Assembly (NCBI GenBank): GCA_023935145.1
Contig: CM043699.1
Location: 142,488,036-142,552,035, forward strand
Length of the DNA: 64,000 nucleotides
Reading direction: 5' to 3'
Source: Bretschneidera sinensis
Taxonomy: Eukaryota > Streptophyta > Magnoliopsida > Brassicales > Akaniaceae
Positions 63,811-64,000 of this stretch are shown here, piece after piece. Made by a program: the position numbers and the translations under genes. The notes under the pieces are model-generated. The model ran no database searches and had not been told where the DNA came from. It saw only the letters and a list, made by a program, of their open reading frames with translations. Positions within the stretch are counted from its first letter, which is position 1, and each line of letters begins with the position of its first letter.

Positions 63811-64000
63811 GTCGGTTTTCTTTCTTGTGTCTATGTAGTTAGTGTTTTCCAGTTCTTCACAGCATAGCACGTACATTTTTATGTATTTATCATTTATGGC
63901 TCTACGAAGCCAGTTCATGTACAGAAAATCTTATATATGATATCATTTCTTTCTTAGACAAACATTTTACTCGTATTTATATTATTTGTGATATGTTTGC
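63811..64000 (+). other. Element tail, no 3' LTR yet
   Basis: T-rich sequence after the extra ORF, still inside the element. No polypurine tract or palindrome cluster appears before the window ends. Confidence 0.5.

Larger units (their letters stand above)
55329..64000 (+). mobile_element. Sirevirus-like Ty1-copia element, runs past the window end
   Basis: Order: 5' LTR with a palindrome cluster (55329-56617), tRNA-Met primer site (56620-56631), gag-pol (56673-61860), a second palindrome cluster (62002-62318), a TATA box, and an extra ORF (62548-63810). A UBN2-type gag, long spacer, and extra ORF after pol fit the Sirevirus lineage of copia elements, which also are known for palindromic repeats in their LTRs. 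No polypurine tract or 3' LTR is seen before 64000. It is inserted in the copia element that starts at 53528. Both ORFs are broken. Confidence 0.82.

Overview
The window is nuclear DNA of a eudicot plant. Split genes with GT/AG introns, AT-rich spacers and nested LTR retrotransposons all point that way, and every conserved host gene has a plant-type architecture: a PTS2-bearing peroxisomal thiolase, a CLE peptide, a receptor-like kinase, a PB1-Raf kinase and DUF247 proteins. The species cannot be fixed from the sequence alone.

Host genes. 1408-7899 (minus) is a complete 14-exon peroxisomal 3-ketoacyl-CoA thiolase (KAT2/PED1 type, 461 residues). It carries a 2.6-kb non-autonomous LTR element inside intron 10. 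22805-23041 (plus) is a one-exon CLE signalling-peptide precursor. 33770-37526 (minus) is a membrane-anchored receptor-like kinase with an unclear first exon. 40324-46913 (minus) is a nine-exon PB1-domain Raf-like MAPKKK of about 1,163 residues with a 5' leader near 48 kb. 49631-52454 (plus) holds two tandem DUF247 genes, both broken. 13-15.2 kb holds a decayed patch ending in an RNase H domain.

Mobile DNA. Besides the element in the thiolase intron there is a hAT-like element at 17460-18514. A 7.3-kb gag-only LTR element at 25451-32795 contains four kinds of tandem array and is itself split by a probable 2.15-kb solo LTR. From 53.5 kb to the window end, a decayed Ty1-copia element is interrupted by a larger Sirevirus-like Ty1-copia element that runs past base 64000.

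The most unusual part is that last element. Its 5' LTR carries eleven copies of a 12-bp perfect palindrome (CCAGTCGACTGG) spaced by near-multiples of a DNA helical turn. A second set of eleven copies with the same spacing rule lies behind pol, 11 bp upstream of a TATA box and about 220 bp upstream of an extra ORF (62548-63810) that resembles plant-transposon / env-position proteins. This looks like a duplicated promoter module that gives the downstream gene its own transcription unit. Four short stem-loops with compensating base changes lie in the transcribed part of the LTR. Both ORFs of this copy are dead, mostly through stop codons.

The remaining spacers are AT-rich with microsatellites, small tandem duplications and fold-back repeats, and no recognisable RNA genes were found.
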